From: Chromohalobacter sp. 296-RDG
GTDB lineage: Bacteria > Pseudomonadota > Gammaproteobacteria > Pseudomonadales > Halomonadaceae
Assembly: GCF_029889885.1 (NCBI RefSeq)
Contig: NZ_JARANY010000001.1
Coordinates: forward strand, 62,001-126,000
Direction of reading: 5' to 3'
DNA: 64,000 nt
The notes below the pieces were generated by a model. The model had not been told where the DNA came from. It saw nothing but the letters and a program-made list of their open reading frames with translations, and searched no databases. Within the stretch, counting starts at the first letter, position 1; every line of letters starts with the position of its first letter. Both the position numbers and the translations under genes were made by a program. Below, piece after piece: positions 48,258 to 57,622 of the stretch.

Positions 48258-48288
48258 AAAAACCCCCACCGGTTGCCCGGCAGGGGTT
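48258..48288 (-). terminator. Intrinsic terminator after groEL
   Basis: Read on the minus strand, an AACCCC-containing arm pairs with GGGGTT through a stem of about 12 bp, with a TTTTT tail. It lies about 40 bases after the groEL stop, before the heptamer array. Confidence 0.8.
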
Positions 48289-48327
48289 CGAGTCACGGGA
48301 CAGCGCCCGGGAGTCAGTAGGCGGCGA

Positions 48328-49992
<1,665 letters not shown>

Positions 49993-50053
49993 TTAATGGC
50001 GCGATCAAGTCGCGCAAACGTGAAACGAAAATGTGATTGGTGAGCGTTGTGAA

Positions 50054-50344
50054 TTACTCGGCAACGGCCAGAATATCGCTTTCGCTCATGATCAGGACTT
50101 CTTCGCCGTCGATTTTCTCTTTCTCGACGCCAAAGCCATCCTTGAAAATCACGGTATCACCCACCTTGACGTCCAGCGGGCGCACTTCGCCATTCTCGAG
50201 AATACGACCGTTGCCGATAGCAAGGACTTCACCGCGGGTCGGTTTCTCTTGAGCGTTACCCGGAAGCACGATGCCGCCAGAGGTTTTTTGCTCTTCTTCC
50301 ATGCGACGGACGACGACGCGGTCGTGCAAAGGACGGATTTTCAT
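50054..50344 (-). CDS. groES: Co-chaperonin GroES
   Basis: Seven-subunit lid of the GroEL chamber. The product is 96 residues; it begins [19 protein letters not shown], followed by the mobile loop [20 protein letters not shown] in pieces (about residues 20-38), and ends [18 protein letters not shown] is upstream (minus strand, about 50354). groEL follows after 76 bases, making the usual groESL operon. Upstream (50345-50523) I saw neither the CIRCE repeat nor a convincing sigma-32 promoter; CTTGAG on the minus strand at about 50399-50404 is the nearest -35 match. Confidence 0.98.
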   Translation of the reverse strand: MKIRPLHDRVVVRRMEEEQKTSGGIVLPGNAQEKPTRGEVLAIGNGRILENGEVRPLDVKVGDTVIFKDGFGVEKEKIDGEEVLIMSESDILAVAE

Positions 50345-50523
50345 TGCTCACGTTCTCCTGATGGTTCTATGGATCATAGGATAATCCCGTTGAGCCAAGC
50401 TCAAGGGTGAAGGCTGTGCCTTCTGTTTATAAGGCCGATGCATCAAAGCATTACGGCCGAATCATCTGTTAAGGCCTTGATTGGGTCGACGTATTCACTT
50501 TCAAGGGCTCTTCATGAATTTTT

Positions 50524-51039
50524 TCAATGCCGGGAATCATCTTTCCCTATGTAGTCACCTTCGATCGGTTGCTCGTCATTCGTCTGGCTATTTTGTGAGG
50601 CCTTGTTCGTGCGCTGCGTGTGCTCGTGCCAGTCATCGTCCCGGGTTTTTTCCTGAGTTGCGCCATCGGCGCCCATGGTAAACATTCGGCCGCGCCATCC
50701 ACCACGTTGCAGGCTGCGGCCCAGCAAGCGGCGGCTACTCGGGATAAGGCAAAGCAGCCCCAAACCGTCCGATAGAAAACCGGGGGTGACCAGTAATGCT
50801 CCACCGAAGATCAGGGCGGCCCCTGTAATCAACTCGTCCGAGGGAATTTCTCCCTGAGTGAAGCGGGCCTGGGCGCGTTGCAGGGTCTGCACTCCTTCGC
50901 GTCGAATCAAATGGAGGCCTAGGGCGCCGGATAGCAGGACCAATGCCAACGTCGGAAGCAGACCTATCTGTCCCCCGATCGCGAACAGCACTACGAAATC
51001 GAGTAGCCCGAAAAGCGTAATGAAAAGTAACAGTGGCAT
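50524..51039 (-). CDS. fxsA: FxsA family membrane protein
   Basis: FxsA-type inner-membrane protein; in E. coli overproduction relieves F-exclusion of phage T7, and its normal role is unclear. Two to three N-terminal membrane segments (PLLLFITLFGLLDFVVLFAI, LLPTLALVLLSGALGLHLI) and GAALIFGGALLVTPGFLSDG at about residue 75-94, the family signature. The C-terminal 50 residues are polar and disordered-looking. I chose ATG 51039 with GGAG upstream; 171 residues. groES-fxsA proximity is common in gammaproteobacteria. Confidence 0.92.
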   Translation of the reverse strand: MPLLLFITLFGLLDFVVLFAIGGQIGLLPTLALVLLSGALGLHLIRREGVQTLQRAQARFTQGEIPSDELITGAALIFGGALLVTPGFLSDGLGLLCLIPSSRRLLGRSLQRGGWRGRMFTMGADGATQEKTRDDDWHEHTQRTNKASQNSQTNDEQPIEGDYIGKDDSRH

Positions 51040-51282
51040 GGCAGCTCCGTTTGATTTCGACTTCCCAGTAGATGGTGGCATGAGTGTGAATTGCAAGGGA
51101 AACGACGCGCTGGATGCAAGCGTGCTGAGAGACCGGATGGTATCACGTCGAGTACGCGTTATATCGTGCCAAACGGTGACTTAACGGGGCGAGTGTTGTA
51201 GCGCGGTAGCGGGCTGAAGTACGCGGGCGGGCTGAGGATCTGATGTCTCGTATACTCTTCAGATGAAACCTGATATTGGCCG

Positions 51283-51318
51283 AAAAGACGCTCGCTGGAT
51301 GCTATCCGTGCGAGCGTC
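51283..51318 (-). terminator. Intrinsic terminator after the ComEA-like gene
   Basis: A perfect 9-bp stem (GACGCTCGC with GCGAGCGTC) encloses a second 4-bp stem (GGAT/ATCC), with TTTT at the 3' end on the minus strand. It begins 12 bases after the gene's stop. The rest of the 291-base gap between this gene and fxsA holds no gene I can support. Confidence 0.85.
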
Positions 51319-51330
51319 GATAGGGCGGCA

Positions 51331-51603
51331 TCAGAACGTGATGCGATCATCCAGGTCTTCCACCGTTCCTTCGCCGATGCCTTTGACGCGGGTCAAATCA
51401 TCGACCGAGGCGAAAGATCCATTGGTGTTGCGATCCTCGATGATCGCCTGTGCCTTGACGGCGCCGATGCCCGGTAGTTGGGTCAGGGTTTCAACAGAAG
51501 CTTGATTGATGTCGATAGGACCCGGGGCGTCTTCCTGGGCGATTGCGAGGGTAGTGACACTCAGCGCCAGTGTCAGTAGAGCACCGCTAAGCAGTTTGTT
51601 CAT
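51331..51603 (-). CDS. ComEA-like helix-hairpin-helix DNA-binding protein
   Basis: A 90-residue protein with a cleavable signal peptide ([20 protein letters not shown], cleavage near residue 22) and a tandem helix-hairpin-helix domain ([20 protein letters not shown] and [19 protein letters not shown]). It is therefore a periplasmic DNA-binding protein of the ComEA type, which in other bacteria pulls incoming DNA through the outer membrane during transformation. The type IV pilus genes at 28-33 kb would suit such a role. No other competence gene was seen. It has its own terminator. Confidence 0.88.
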   Translation of the reverse strand: MNKLLSGALLTLALSVTTLAIAQEDAPGPIDINQASVETLTQLPGIGAVKAQAIIEDRNTNGSFASVDDLTRVKGIGEGTVEDLDDRITF

Positions 51604-51700
51604 GCGATCAGTCCTTTAGGTATATCTTATTTAGAAACTTAACCATACTCAGATTTTCATGGTCGGGATGTCATCGTTTGCTGACAATATTTGTAGGATA

Positions 51701-51730
51701 TTGACTACAATATAAAGCCTTTCTTATAAA
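51701..51730 (+). promoter_or_regulatory. Predicted promoter of pyrF
   Basis: TTGACT (51701-51706), an 18-base spacer and TATAAA (51725-51730) in an AT-rich stretch. It implies a leader of about 85 bases before pyrF. The 217-base gap between the ComEA-like gene and pyrF has no other feature I can support. Confidence 0.5.
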
Positions 51731-51820
51731 AAGACGAGGCGGAAGACCTGCCAGGTGCTAGGTGGCGGAGTGGGGCAGCGGTATACTGCCGCTGCCATAA
51801 TATTGTTCGCAGGAGACATC

Positions 51821-52522
51821 ATGCCGCGCCCCGATACGCCGTTGATCATCGCTCTCGACCACTCTGACCTTGACCAGGCGCTTGCCATGGCCGATCGGCT
51901 GGACCCCGCGCGCTGCCGGGTCAAGGTTGGCAAGGAGCTATTCACGCGCAGTGGCCCGCGGATACTCGAAGCACTGCATTCACGTGGCTTCGAGGTGTTT
52001 CTGGATCTCAAGTTTCACGATATTCCCAATACGGTGGCGGGGGCCGTCGAAGCGGCGGCGGACCATGGCGTATGGATGGTTAACGTCCATGCGGGTGGCG
52101 GGCAGCGGATGATGGAAGCGGCCAGAGAACGACTCGAGAAGCGGCGGCTCGCCACGCATCTGATAGCAGTGACAGTGCTCACCAGTATGGCGCGTGAAGA
52201 CCTCGTCGAAATTGGCGTCGATAGCGAAACATTGTCTCAGGTCAAACGTTTGGCGACGCTCTCGCAACGTAGCGGCATGGAGGGGGTGGTGTGTTCAGCG
52301 CAAGAAGCGACGGCGTTGCGCGCACTATGTGGCGATACTTTCTTGAAGGTCACGCCGGGTATACGCCCCAACGCTTCGACAGGCGATGATCAACGCCGTA
52401 CGTTGACGCCGGCACGGGCGTTGGCGGCCGGGAGCACGCATCTAGTGATCGGCCGGCCGGTGACGCAAGCCTCGGATCCGATGGTGGCGTTGGCCGCAAT
52501 CGAGCAGGAGATCAGCCGCTAG
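51821..52522 (+). CDS. pyrF: Orotidine 5'-phosphate decarboxylase
   Basis: Last step of UMP synthesis. The barrel starts [20 protein letters not shown]; the catalytic tetrad lies in [20 protein letters not shown] (the D-x-K-x-x-D-I pattern at about residues 62-68). [17 protein letters not shown] and [14 protein letters not shown] bind the phosphate. I chose ATG 51821 with AGGAG upstream; 233 residues (E. coli 245). It is convergent with lapB, only three bases separating the stops. Confidence 0.96.
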   Translation: MPRPDTPLIIALDHSDLDQALAMADRLDPARCRVKVGKELFTRSGPRILEALHSRGFEVFLDLKFHDIPNTVAGAVEAAADHGVWMVNVHAGGGQRMMEAARERLEKRRLATHLIAVTVLTSMAREDLVEIGVDSETLSQVKRLATLSQRSGMEGVVCSAQEATALRALCGDTFLKVTPGIRPNASTGDDQRRTLTPARALAAGSTHLVIGRPVTQASDPMVALAAIEQEISR

Positions 52523-52525
52523 CGG

Positions 52526-53710
52526 CTATTCGCCTTCCAGCCCTGTGATGGGCTTGGTGGTGCCCCAGCTGTGGCAGCGCGGGCATTGCCAATGCAGTTG
52601 GGCGCTGCCGAAACCGCAGCGATGGCAACGGTGGCGGGGACGTGCCGCGAGTAGTTTATGGGTGTGCTGTTTGAGCAGCAGCAGGCGCTCGCGGTCGCCA
52701 TGGTCCTCGCCGATCAGATAGAGGTCCATGAGATAATCGACGCCACGCAGGCTGGGATGCGCTTGCAACTGTTCACTGATCAACTCGATGGCGGCGTCCT
52801 GGCCTTCGGCATTGAGTCGGGAGGCCGCGAGCATGACCACGACGCTGGTGAAGTGCGTTTCCTGCAGCTTGGTCTCGAGAAATGCGCGCCAGCCCGGTTC
52901 GTCCTCCAGGCGGCGATACGCCTCGTGCAAAGGCTCGAGGATGACCGGAAGGAAGCCCGGGTCTTGCTCGGGGATGCGCTTGAGATGGCGGATTACGGCC
53001 TTGTAGTGGCCGGTATCCCGCTCCAGCTCAGCAAGCAGCCAAGTGGCTCGGACACAGCGTTCATCGGTCGATAGTGCCTGGCGCAGACGCTTGCGGGCTA
53101 CGCTGGGGCTCGCATTATGCCGATCCTGTTGGGCGAGTTCGCAAAGCCAGTGAGCGGCAGCGCGCTTGATATCGGCATCCTGGCGGATGAGCTGCGGCGT
53201 AGCGACATCCAGCGCTTGTTGCCATTCCTTCTCTCGCTGTAGCAGATCGACCAGTAGGCGTTTGGCAGCGTCACGCAGTCCCTCGTCGAGAGTGTCCTTC
53301 ACTAGTGTTTGCAGAAGGCGTTCGGCGCGATCGAGCAATCCCAGGTTCAGGAAGTCTCGTGACAGTTCCAGTTGCACGAGCCCGCTTTGATAAGGGGTCA
53401 GCGTCGGGCGTGCCAACAGATTCTGATGGATCTTGACCGCGCGGTCGGCTTCGCCGCGCGATCGGAACAGGTTACCCAGCGCAATGTGTGTCTCGATGGT
53501 GTCGCTGTTGACCTCGAGCGCTTGCACAAAAGTCTCTATGGCCTGATCCGGCTGCTCGTTGAGCAGATGGTTGAGACCAATGAAGTAGTCCCTGGGCAAC
53601 GACACTTCGGGAGATAGGCGTTCGCGAGCGCGCCAGCGCTCGCGACGTCCGAGCCACCAACCGATGGCAATCGCCGCGACCAATAGGCCAAGCAGCAGCG
53701 GATCAAGCAT
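52526..53710 (-). CDS. lapB: Lipopolysaccharide assembly protein LapB
   Basis: Membrane-anchored TPR protein that presents LpxC to the protease FtsH and so tunes lipid A synthesis. It has one N-terminal membrane segment (DPLLLGLLVAAIAIGWWLG), several TPR repeats (IGLNHLLNEQPDQAIETFVQ, THIALGNLFRSRGEADRAVK) and a C-terminal rubredoxin-type metal site with two CxxC pairs (CHRC and CPRC, about residues 360-378). The 394 residues match E. coli (389). It directly follows lapA. The likely target gene lpxC is at 20.2 kb. Confidence 0.95.
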   Translation of the reverse strand: MLDPLLLGLLVAAIAIGWWLGRRERWRARERLSPEVSLPRDYFIGLNHLLNEQPDQAIETFVQALEVNSDTIETHIALGNLFRSRGEADRAVKIHQNLLARPTLTPYQSGLVQLELSRDFLNLGLLDRAERLLQTLVKDTLDEGLRDAAKRLLVDLLQREKEWQQALDVATPQLIRQDADIKRAAAHWLCELAQQDRHNASPSVARKRLRQALSTDERCVRATWLLAELERDTGHYKAVIRHLKRIPEQDPGFLPVILEPLHEAYRRLEDEPGWRAFLETKLQETHFTSVVVMLAASRLNAEGQDAAIELISEQLQAHPSLRGVDYLMDLYLIGEDHGDRERLLLLKQHTHKLLAARPRHRCHRCGFGSAQLHWQCPRCHSWGTTKPITGLEGE

Positions 53711-54016
53711 TCAGGGCGCTTCCTTGAACTCCTGGGTGCGTAGCCGATCCAGTTCCTTGCGCTGCTGTTGATTGTGGCGCTGGGCACGGGTCAGAAGCGT
53801 GCGCAGCCGCAGATAGATGCCGGTCATGGCCAGCATGCCGAGAATCACGCCGCAGGCCAGCGATATCAGCAACCAAAGAGACAGCGAGGCGGGCGGCAGT
53901 TCGACCCATATCAAGTCGAGCGGCATGGCTTGTTGGTTATTGACGGCAAACAGGATGCCGAGCAACAGGACGACCAGCAAGATGATGGCCAGCACGACAC
54001 CTTTAAACCAACGCAT
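53711..54016 (-). CDS. lapA: Lipopolysaccharide assembly protein LapA
   Basis: Small inner-membrane protein (DUF1049 family) coded with LapB. Two membrane segments (VVLAIILLVVLLLGILFAV and LWLLISLACGVILGMLAMTG) with the conserved N-N-Q-Q/ VNNQQAMPLDL stretch between them, then a basic cytoplasmic helix (LLTRAQRHNQQQRKELDRL). The product is 101 residues, as expected. Its stop abuts the lapB start (TGA-ATG), and ihfB is 42 bases upstream, the usual ihfB-lapA-lapB order. Confidence 0.92.
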   Translation of the reverse strand: MRWFKGVVLAIILLVVLLLGILFAVNNQQAMPLDLIWVELPPASLSLWLLISLACGVILGMLAMTGIYLRLRTLLTRAQRHNQQQRKELDRLRTQEFKEAP

Positions 54017-54058
54017 GGGCAGGTTCCTTTTGCATGGAGATATGGCGCCCTTGGGGCT

Positions 54059-54355
54059 TCAGTAGCCGAGTGCACGGCTAGCGTTGACCTGTTCGCGCAA
54101 TTCCTTACCGGGCTTGAAATGCGGCACGAATTTGCCCTGCAGATCGACGGGGTCGCCGGTTTTGGGGTTGCGTCCGATCCGGGGCTCCCGAAAATGTAGG
54201 GAGAAGCTACCGAACCCGCGAATTTCGACACGCCCACCGCTGGAAAGCGAATGGGTAATGTCTTCGATGATGATCTTGACCGCTGCCTCGACCTCTTTGG
54301 CCGATAGCTCGGGCTGCCGAATGGCAATCTGTTCAATCAACTCGGACTTGGTCAT
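54059..54355 (-). CDS. ihfB: Integration host factor subunit beta
   Basis: DNA-bending nucleoid protein that pairs with IhfA. The product is 98 residues: [14 protein letters not shown] at the start, the conserved core [20 protein letters not shown] at about 41-60, and the beta-arm tip [10 protein letters not shown] at about 61-70 with the intercalating Pro. I chose ATG 54355 (MTKSELIE is invariant in the family); a longer frame from 54406 is not credible. It leads the ihfB-lapA-lapB unit, which normally sits behind rpsA on the same strand. Confidence 0.96.
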   Translation of the reverse strand: MTKSELIEQIAIRQPELSAKEVEAAVKIIIEDITHSLSSGGRVEIRGFGSFSLHFREPRIGRNPKTGDPVDLQGKFVPHFKPGKELREQVNASRALGY

Positions 54356-54579
54356 CGAATGTCTCCAAGCGACTTTGCCGCTCCACTGAACGTGGTAGTA
54401 AAACAACCACGGTATTGTTGTGAATTCAGCATACTGCTCAAATCTTGATAAAACAACGCACTAGCACATTGCAAGTCCATCTTAACCGGTTTTGAGCAAG
54501 GAATGGGTACGATGTGTTTCGCCAAGTCCTCGGGTATACTCGTCGCTTATTCATGTCATGACATCGCTTGGGAGTCTCC

Positions 54580-54858
54580 ATGCAGGACGATGTAACCATC
54601 AAACGGCTTTACTGGCACTCGCGGCGTGGCATGTGGGAGCTGGATCTACTGCTGATCCCGTTTCTCGAACATTGCTATCCGCAGCTCGATGATGCGGACA
54701 AGGCCCGTTATCAAACGCTGATCGATCAGGAAGACCAGGACCTCTTCATCTGGCTGATGCGTCGAGAGTGGCCTGCCGACGCCGGACTGCGGCGCATTGT
54801 CCAAATGATCGTCGATTATGCCGAAACCACTTCCAACAATCAGTATCGTACCCTCTAG
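54580..54858 (+). CDS. sdhE: FAD assembly factor SdhE (CptB/YgfY)
   Basis: Helps attach FAD covalently to succinate dehydrogenase and fumarate reductase flavoproteins. The key RGxxE motif is present as RRGMWELD at about residues 14-21, with HCYPQLDDADKARYQTLIDQ and DLFIWLMRREWP following. It has 92 residues. I chose ATG 54580 with GGGAG upstream; a TTG four codons earlier is possible. Its 3' end overlaps the next gene by 41 bases, as in the sdhE-ygfX pair of E. coli. It was once described as an antitoxin (CptB), but the flavinylation role is better supported. Confidence 0.93.
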   Translation: MQDDVTIKRLYWHSRRGMWELDLLLIPFLEHCYPQLDDADKARYQTLIDQEDQDLFIWLMRREWPADAGLRRIVQMIVDYAETTSNNQYRTL

Positions 54859-55222
54859 GCTCGACTTGGCACTTCAGGCCCTCGTCTGGGGAGTGGTGAG
54901 TGTCCTGATGTTCATGCTGAGTACATGGTGGCTGACGTCTGTGGTATCGCTTAGCGGTGCCGCACTGGTGGGCTACTGGTGGCGTGGTCAGCGGCGTTGG
55001 GAATTGCGGGAGTGCCTCGATGGGGAGCACGCCACATGGCAATGGCGTGAGGTCTCGGGGCAGTGGCAGAACGCTGCACCAAGACCACTGCGTATCGGCG
55101 CGTGGTTGATCGGTTTGCGCATCGGGCGTCGCGTTATTTGGCTGTGGCCGGATAGCGCGGCGCCCACCTCGCGTCGCCTGTTGCGTATACGGCTGCTGGA
55201 GGCGATGCCGTTGGGACGGTGA
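54818..55222 (+). CDS. YgfX-like small membrane protein (CptA-type)
   Basis: A 134-residue protein with two adjacent membrane segments near the N-terminus (LALQALVWGVVSVLMFML and LTSVVSLSGAALVGYWW) and a C-terminal cytoplasmic domain rich in Trp and Arg (GAWLIGLRIGRRVIWLWPDS). Size, topology and position after sdhE match YgfX. E. coli YgfX has been called a toxin (CptA) that affects MreB and FtsZ. Similarity is by pattern and context only. It is convergent with the FUSC gene. Confidence 0.75.
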   Translation: MPKPLPTISIVPSRLDLALQALVWGVVSVLMFMLSTWWLTSVVSLSGAALVGYWWRGQRRWELRECLDGEHATWQWREVSGQWQNAAPRPLRIGAWLIGLRIGRRVIWLWPDSAAPTSRRLLRIRLLEAMPLGR

Positions 55223-55257
55223 CGCTTATGAAGACTGGCGCCCACCGATGCTGAGCA

Positions 55258-56430
55258 TCAGCGTGCGTCATCCTCGCTGCGTTCCAGGTCACTACGCGAG
55301 GTATCCAATGGCATCGCCAGGTGATCGCGAATCAGGGTGTGACGCGAGGCGCGGCGACGCAAACGGGCGCTGGGCAGTCGCTCGAGTGTCTGCAAGGTGT
55401 CGATGAGTGCCTGCGTGAGGCGTGCCAACTCACGGTTGAGCCACAGGTAGCCGCTTGGGCTGAACAAGGCGCGTTCATTTTCGCCACGCGCCTCCAGGGT
55501 GGCTTGTGCATGGCGCTGCAAGTCGAAGGCGACCACCGTGATGTCGATGGCCTGACCCGTGCGTACCTGGAAAGCCAGGCTGCCTAGCGCGCGCGCCAGT
55601 CGGTGCTGTTCGTCCCGCAAGCCATCGAGTTCGGCGATGATGTCGTGACCGGCCCGCGTGGCCCAGTGAGTCTCCAGAAGCAGCTCGATCGTCGACAGCA
55701 TGCGTCGTTCCAGCGATAGGATGCGTTCCAGGTCATCGCGATGCAGACGGCGTTCGCTGTGAATGGCATCTACCAGGCCGCGTTGCTTGACCAGTTGATC
55801 CGTCGTGCTCTTCAGCAATTGGTGCGTATCGACGTCGTCATGCTGCGTCGCATTGGTATGCGCATGATAAAGGCGTGCCAGCTTGTCGAGGTTGTCGGCG
55901 AGCAGGAAACGCAAGAGGTCGGTGGCTTTCTGGGGCAGAATGAACAAGGTCGCGAGGATGCCGATGCTCGTCCCGATCAGCACGTCGAAGGCGCGCCACA
56001 GGGCGATTCCCAAATCCTGATGGCCGTCACCCACCACCATCAGCAATGTCACGCCAAACATCAGCGCGCTATAGCCATAGCGCGTGGCGAAGGTGGTGTG
56101 CGTAGCGACCGCGATGCCGATCAGAGTCCAGGCCGGCACTACCCACTGAGCCGGCGCGGGAATCAGTACCAGCAGGATGCCCCAGATCGCTCCGAGCACT
56201 GTGCCCAGAAGGCGTTGCCCACCCTTGTCGATGACGCCGCCAATATGCGGAAGATTGCCCATCACCATCATCGTGCTGACCAGCGCCCAGCTGCCATGAG
56301 GGATCTGCAAGGTCAGGATGACGATGAAGGTGATCGCCAACGCCAGCGAGGTACGCAGGACATGCAATCGATGGCGGTAGTGGTAGATGAAGTATGGATC
56401 GCGCAGACGCGTGGGCGACATCATTGTCAT
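55258..56430 (-). CDS. FUSC family membrane protein (aromatic acid exporter-like)
   Basis: Inner-membrane protein of the fusaric-acid-resistance (FUSC/YccS) family. About six membrane segments lie in the first 180 residues (LRTSLALAITFIVILTLQI, WALVSTMMVMGNLPHIGG, LLGTVLGAIWGILLVLIPAP), including the FUSC signature around R-L-L-G-T-V-L-G; the rest is a long helical cytoplasmic domain. The product is 390 residues. The substrate is unknown. ATG 56430 overlaps the upstream small ORF by four bases. Confidence 0.85.
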   Translation of the reverse strand: MTMMSPTRLRDPYFIYHYRHRLHVLRTSLALAITFIVILTLQIPHGSWALVSTMMVMGNLPHIGGVIDKGGQRLLGTVLGAIWGILLVLIPAPAQWVVPAWTLIGIAVATHTTFATRYGYSALMFGVTLLMVVGDGHQDLGIALWRAFDVLIGTSIGILATLFILPQKATDLLRFLLADNLDKLARLYHAHTNATQHDDVDTHQLLKSTTDQLVKQRGLVDAIHSERRLHRDDLERILSLERRMLSTIELLLETHWATRAGHDIIAELDGLRDEQHRLARALGSLAFQVRTGQAIDITVVAFDLQRHAQATLEARGENERALFSPSGYLWLNRELARLTQALIDTLQTLERLPSARLRRRASRHTLIRDHLAMPLDTSRSDLERSEDDAR

Positions 56431-56693
56431 GACGCTCCGTGTTGGTGTCCGGTGGATGCTTTAGCTTTAGCGCGCGCCAATGTGGCTGCATGCACCATGC
56501 TTGCTGCCCACAGCACGAGTAGCAGAAGCAACCAGATGAGACCTAGCCAGCGAAGGGGGATCATCATCAGCGCCATCAGAGCGATGAATCCGCCCAGCCA
56601 TAGCGCGGCCCAGCCCCAGCGTCGCAGGAACACGTGGCCGAACCCGGGGAGCAAGAAAGCCAATAACAGCGTGATGAAGAGGCGGTGGCGCAT
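56427..56693 (-). CDS. Small two-segment membrane protein of unknown function
   Basis: I do not recognise the family. The 88 residues are mostly membrane: LFITLLLAFLLPGFGHVFL, WAALWLGGFIALMALMMIPL and LIWLLLLLVLWAASMVHA, with a basic C-terminus. PGFGHVFLRRWG resembles the short G-x-G-H/Q motif seen in some small permease-like domains. I chose ATG 56693 because GGAG lies five bases upstream; ATG 56726 would overlap panE by four bases and add 11 residues. It is coupled to the FUSC gene by an ATGA overlap. Confidence 0.72.
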   Translation of the reverse strand: MRHRLFITLLLAFLLPGFGHVFLRRWGWAALWLGGFIALMALMMIPLRWLGLIWLLLLLVLWAASMVHAATLARAKAKASTGHQHGAS

Positions 56694-56722
56694 GGAGTCT
56701 CCGCTCGTCGTGGTCCGGGCCT

Positions 56723-57622
56723 TCATGATGGCGTGTCATGATACAGCGTCTCGAGTGTCGGCGCGGTGCATCGTTGGCGCTTGGCGATGGCCAGCAACGG
56801 CCCCAGTATGGCCTCGCGCTCGGTCGGTCTGCCGGCGAGGACATCTTGCAGCATCGAGGCGCGGTTATTGGCCGTGGCCCCGATGACCTCCCAGACGAGC
56901 GTATGCCAGCCTGCTGGTGGCGGAACGACGCCTTCACCCTCGAGCAAGGGGCCGATCTCGTTGATGATGCTGTCGACCATGCGGCGAAAAGGCTGATCGC
57001 GCAACTGGCCGTTACGAATCCGATAGCGGGCTACGAGTGGGTTGATCGCGGCATTGATGGTGAGCTTGTGCCACAGGCGCTGGACGATCGCGACATCGTG
57101 ATAGGCACTGAATCCTGCCTGATTGAGCCAATACACGCTGTCACGCGCCAGGATAGGCCAGGTGTTGTCGATATCGCCGATCCAGGTGGTGCCCGTACCG
57201 GCATGTACGACACCCGTTTCGCCCTCGACATAGGCGCCTTCGGTGGTGCTCGCGCAGAGCACCGGGCCGGCCCAGATCTTCGCTAACCGAGGCTGTATGC
57301 TGAAGCCGTTCTGCAATGACAGCAGAGGCGTTTGGGGATCGACATGGCCTGCGAGTTCTTCGACGGCCGTCAGGGTGGCATGGCTTTTGGTGGCGAGCAC
57401 GACCAGCGCAGGGCGAGCATGTGTGTGCAATGCCAGGGTGGCGAGAGTGGTGCGCGCCACATCTACGTCATGGATCTCGCCGCAAGGGGCGTGATAGCGG
57501 AGCGGGCCGTCGTCAGGGCGACGGCCGATCAAGTGTAGCGATAGTGTGGTCGTCAAGCGGGCGCCGAAGAGTCGCCCCAGCGCGCCGGCGCCGAGAATCC
57601 ACCACGTAGGCGATGTGCGCAT
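56723..57622 (-). CDS. panE: 2-dehydropantoate 2-reductase family protein (PanE/ApbA-like)
   Basis: NADPH-dependent reductase that makes pantoate for coenzyme A, or a close relative. The N-terminal dinucleotide loop ILGAGALGRLFGARL is at about residues 9-23, VVLATKSHATLTAVEEL at about 73, and the catalytic Lys region is near LWHKLTINAAINPLVA at about 183-198, a family hallmark. The product is 299 residues (E. coli 303). The ATG shares one base with the topB stop. True PanE and paralogues of unknown specificity are hard to separate by eye. Confidence 0.85.
   Translation of the reverse strand: MRTSPTWWILGAGALGRLFGARLTTTLSLHLIGRRPDDGPLRYHAPCGEIHDVDVARTTLATLALHTHARPALVVLATKSHATLTAVEELAGHVDPQTPLLSLQNGFSIQPRLAKIWAGPVLCASTTEGAYVEGETGVVHAGTGTTWIGDIDNTWPILARDSVYWLNQAGFSAYHDVAIVQRLWHKLTINAAINPLVARYRIRNGQLRDQPFRRMVDSIINEIGPLLEGEGVVPPPAGWHTLVWEVIGATANNRASMLQDVLAGRPTEREAILGPLLAIAKRQRCTAPTLETLYHDTPS

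Noticed and set aside
50345-50523. CIRCE operator or sigma-32 promoter before groES
   Set aside because: No TTAGCACTC-type inverted repeat; the best -35 match (CTTGAG) has no CCCCAT-like -10 at the right distance.
54580-55222. sdhE-ygfX as a new toxin-antitoxin system
   Set aside because: The CptAB label exists for E. coli, but SdhE has a well-supported flavinylation role and the pair is conserved housekeeping context; nothing new is shown here.
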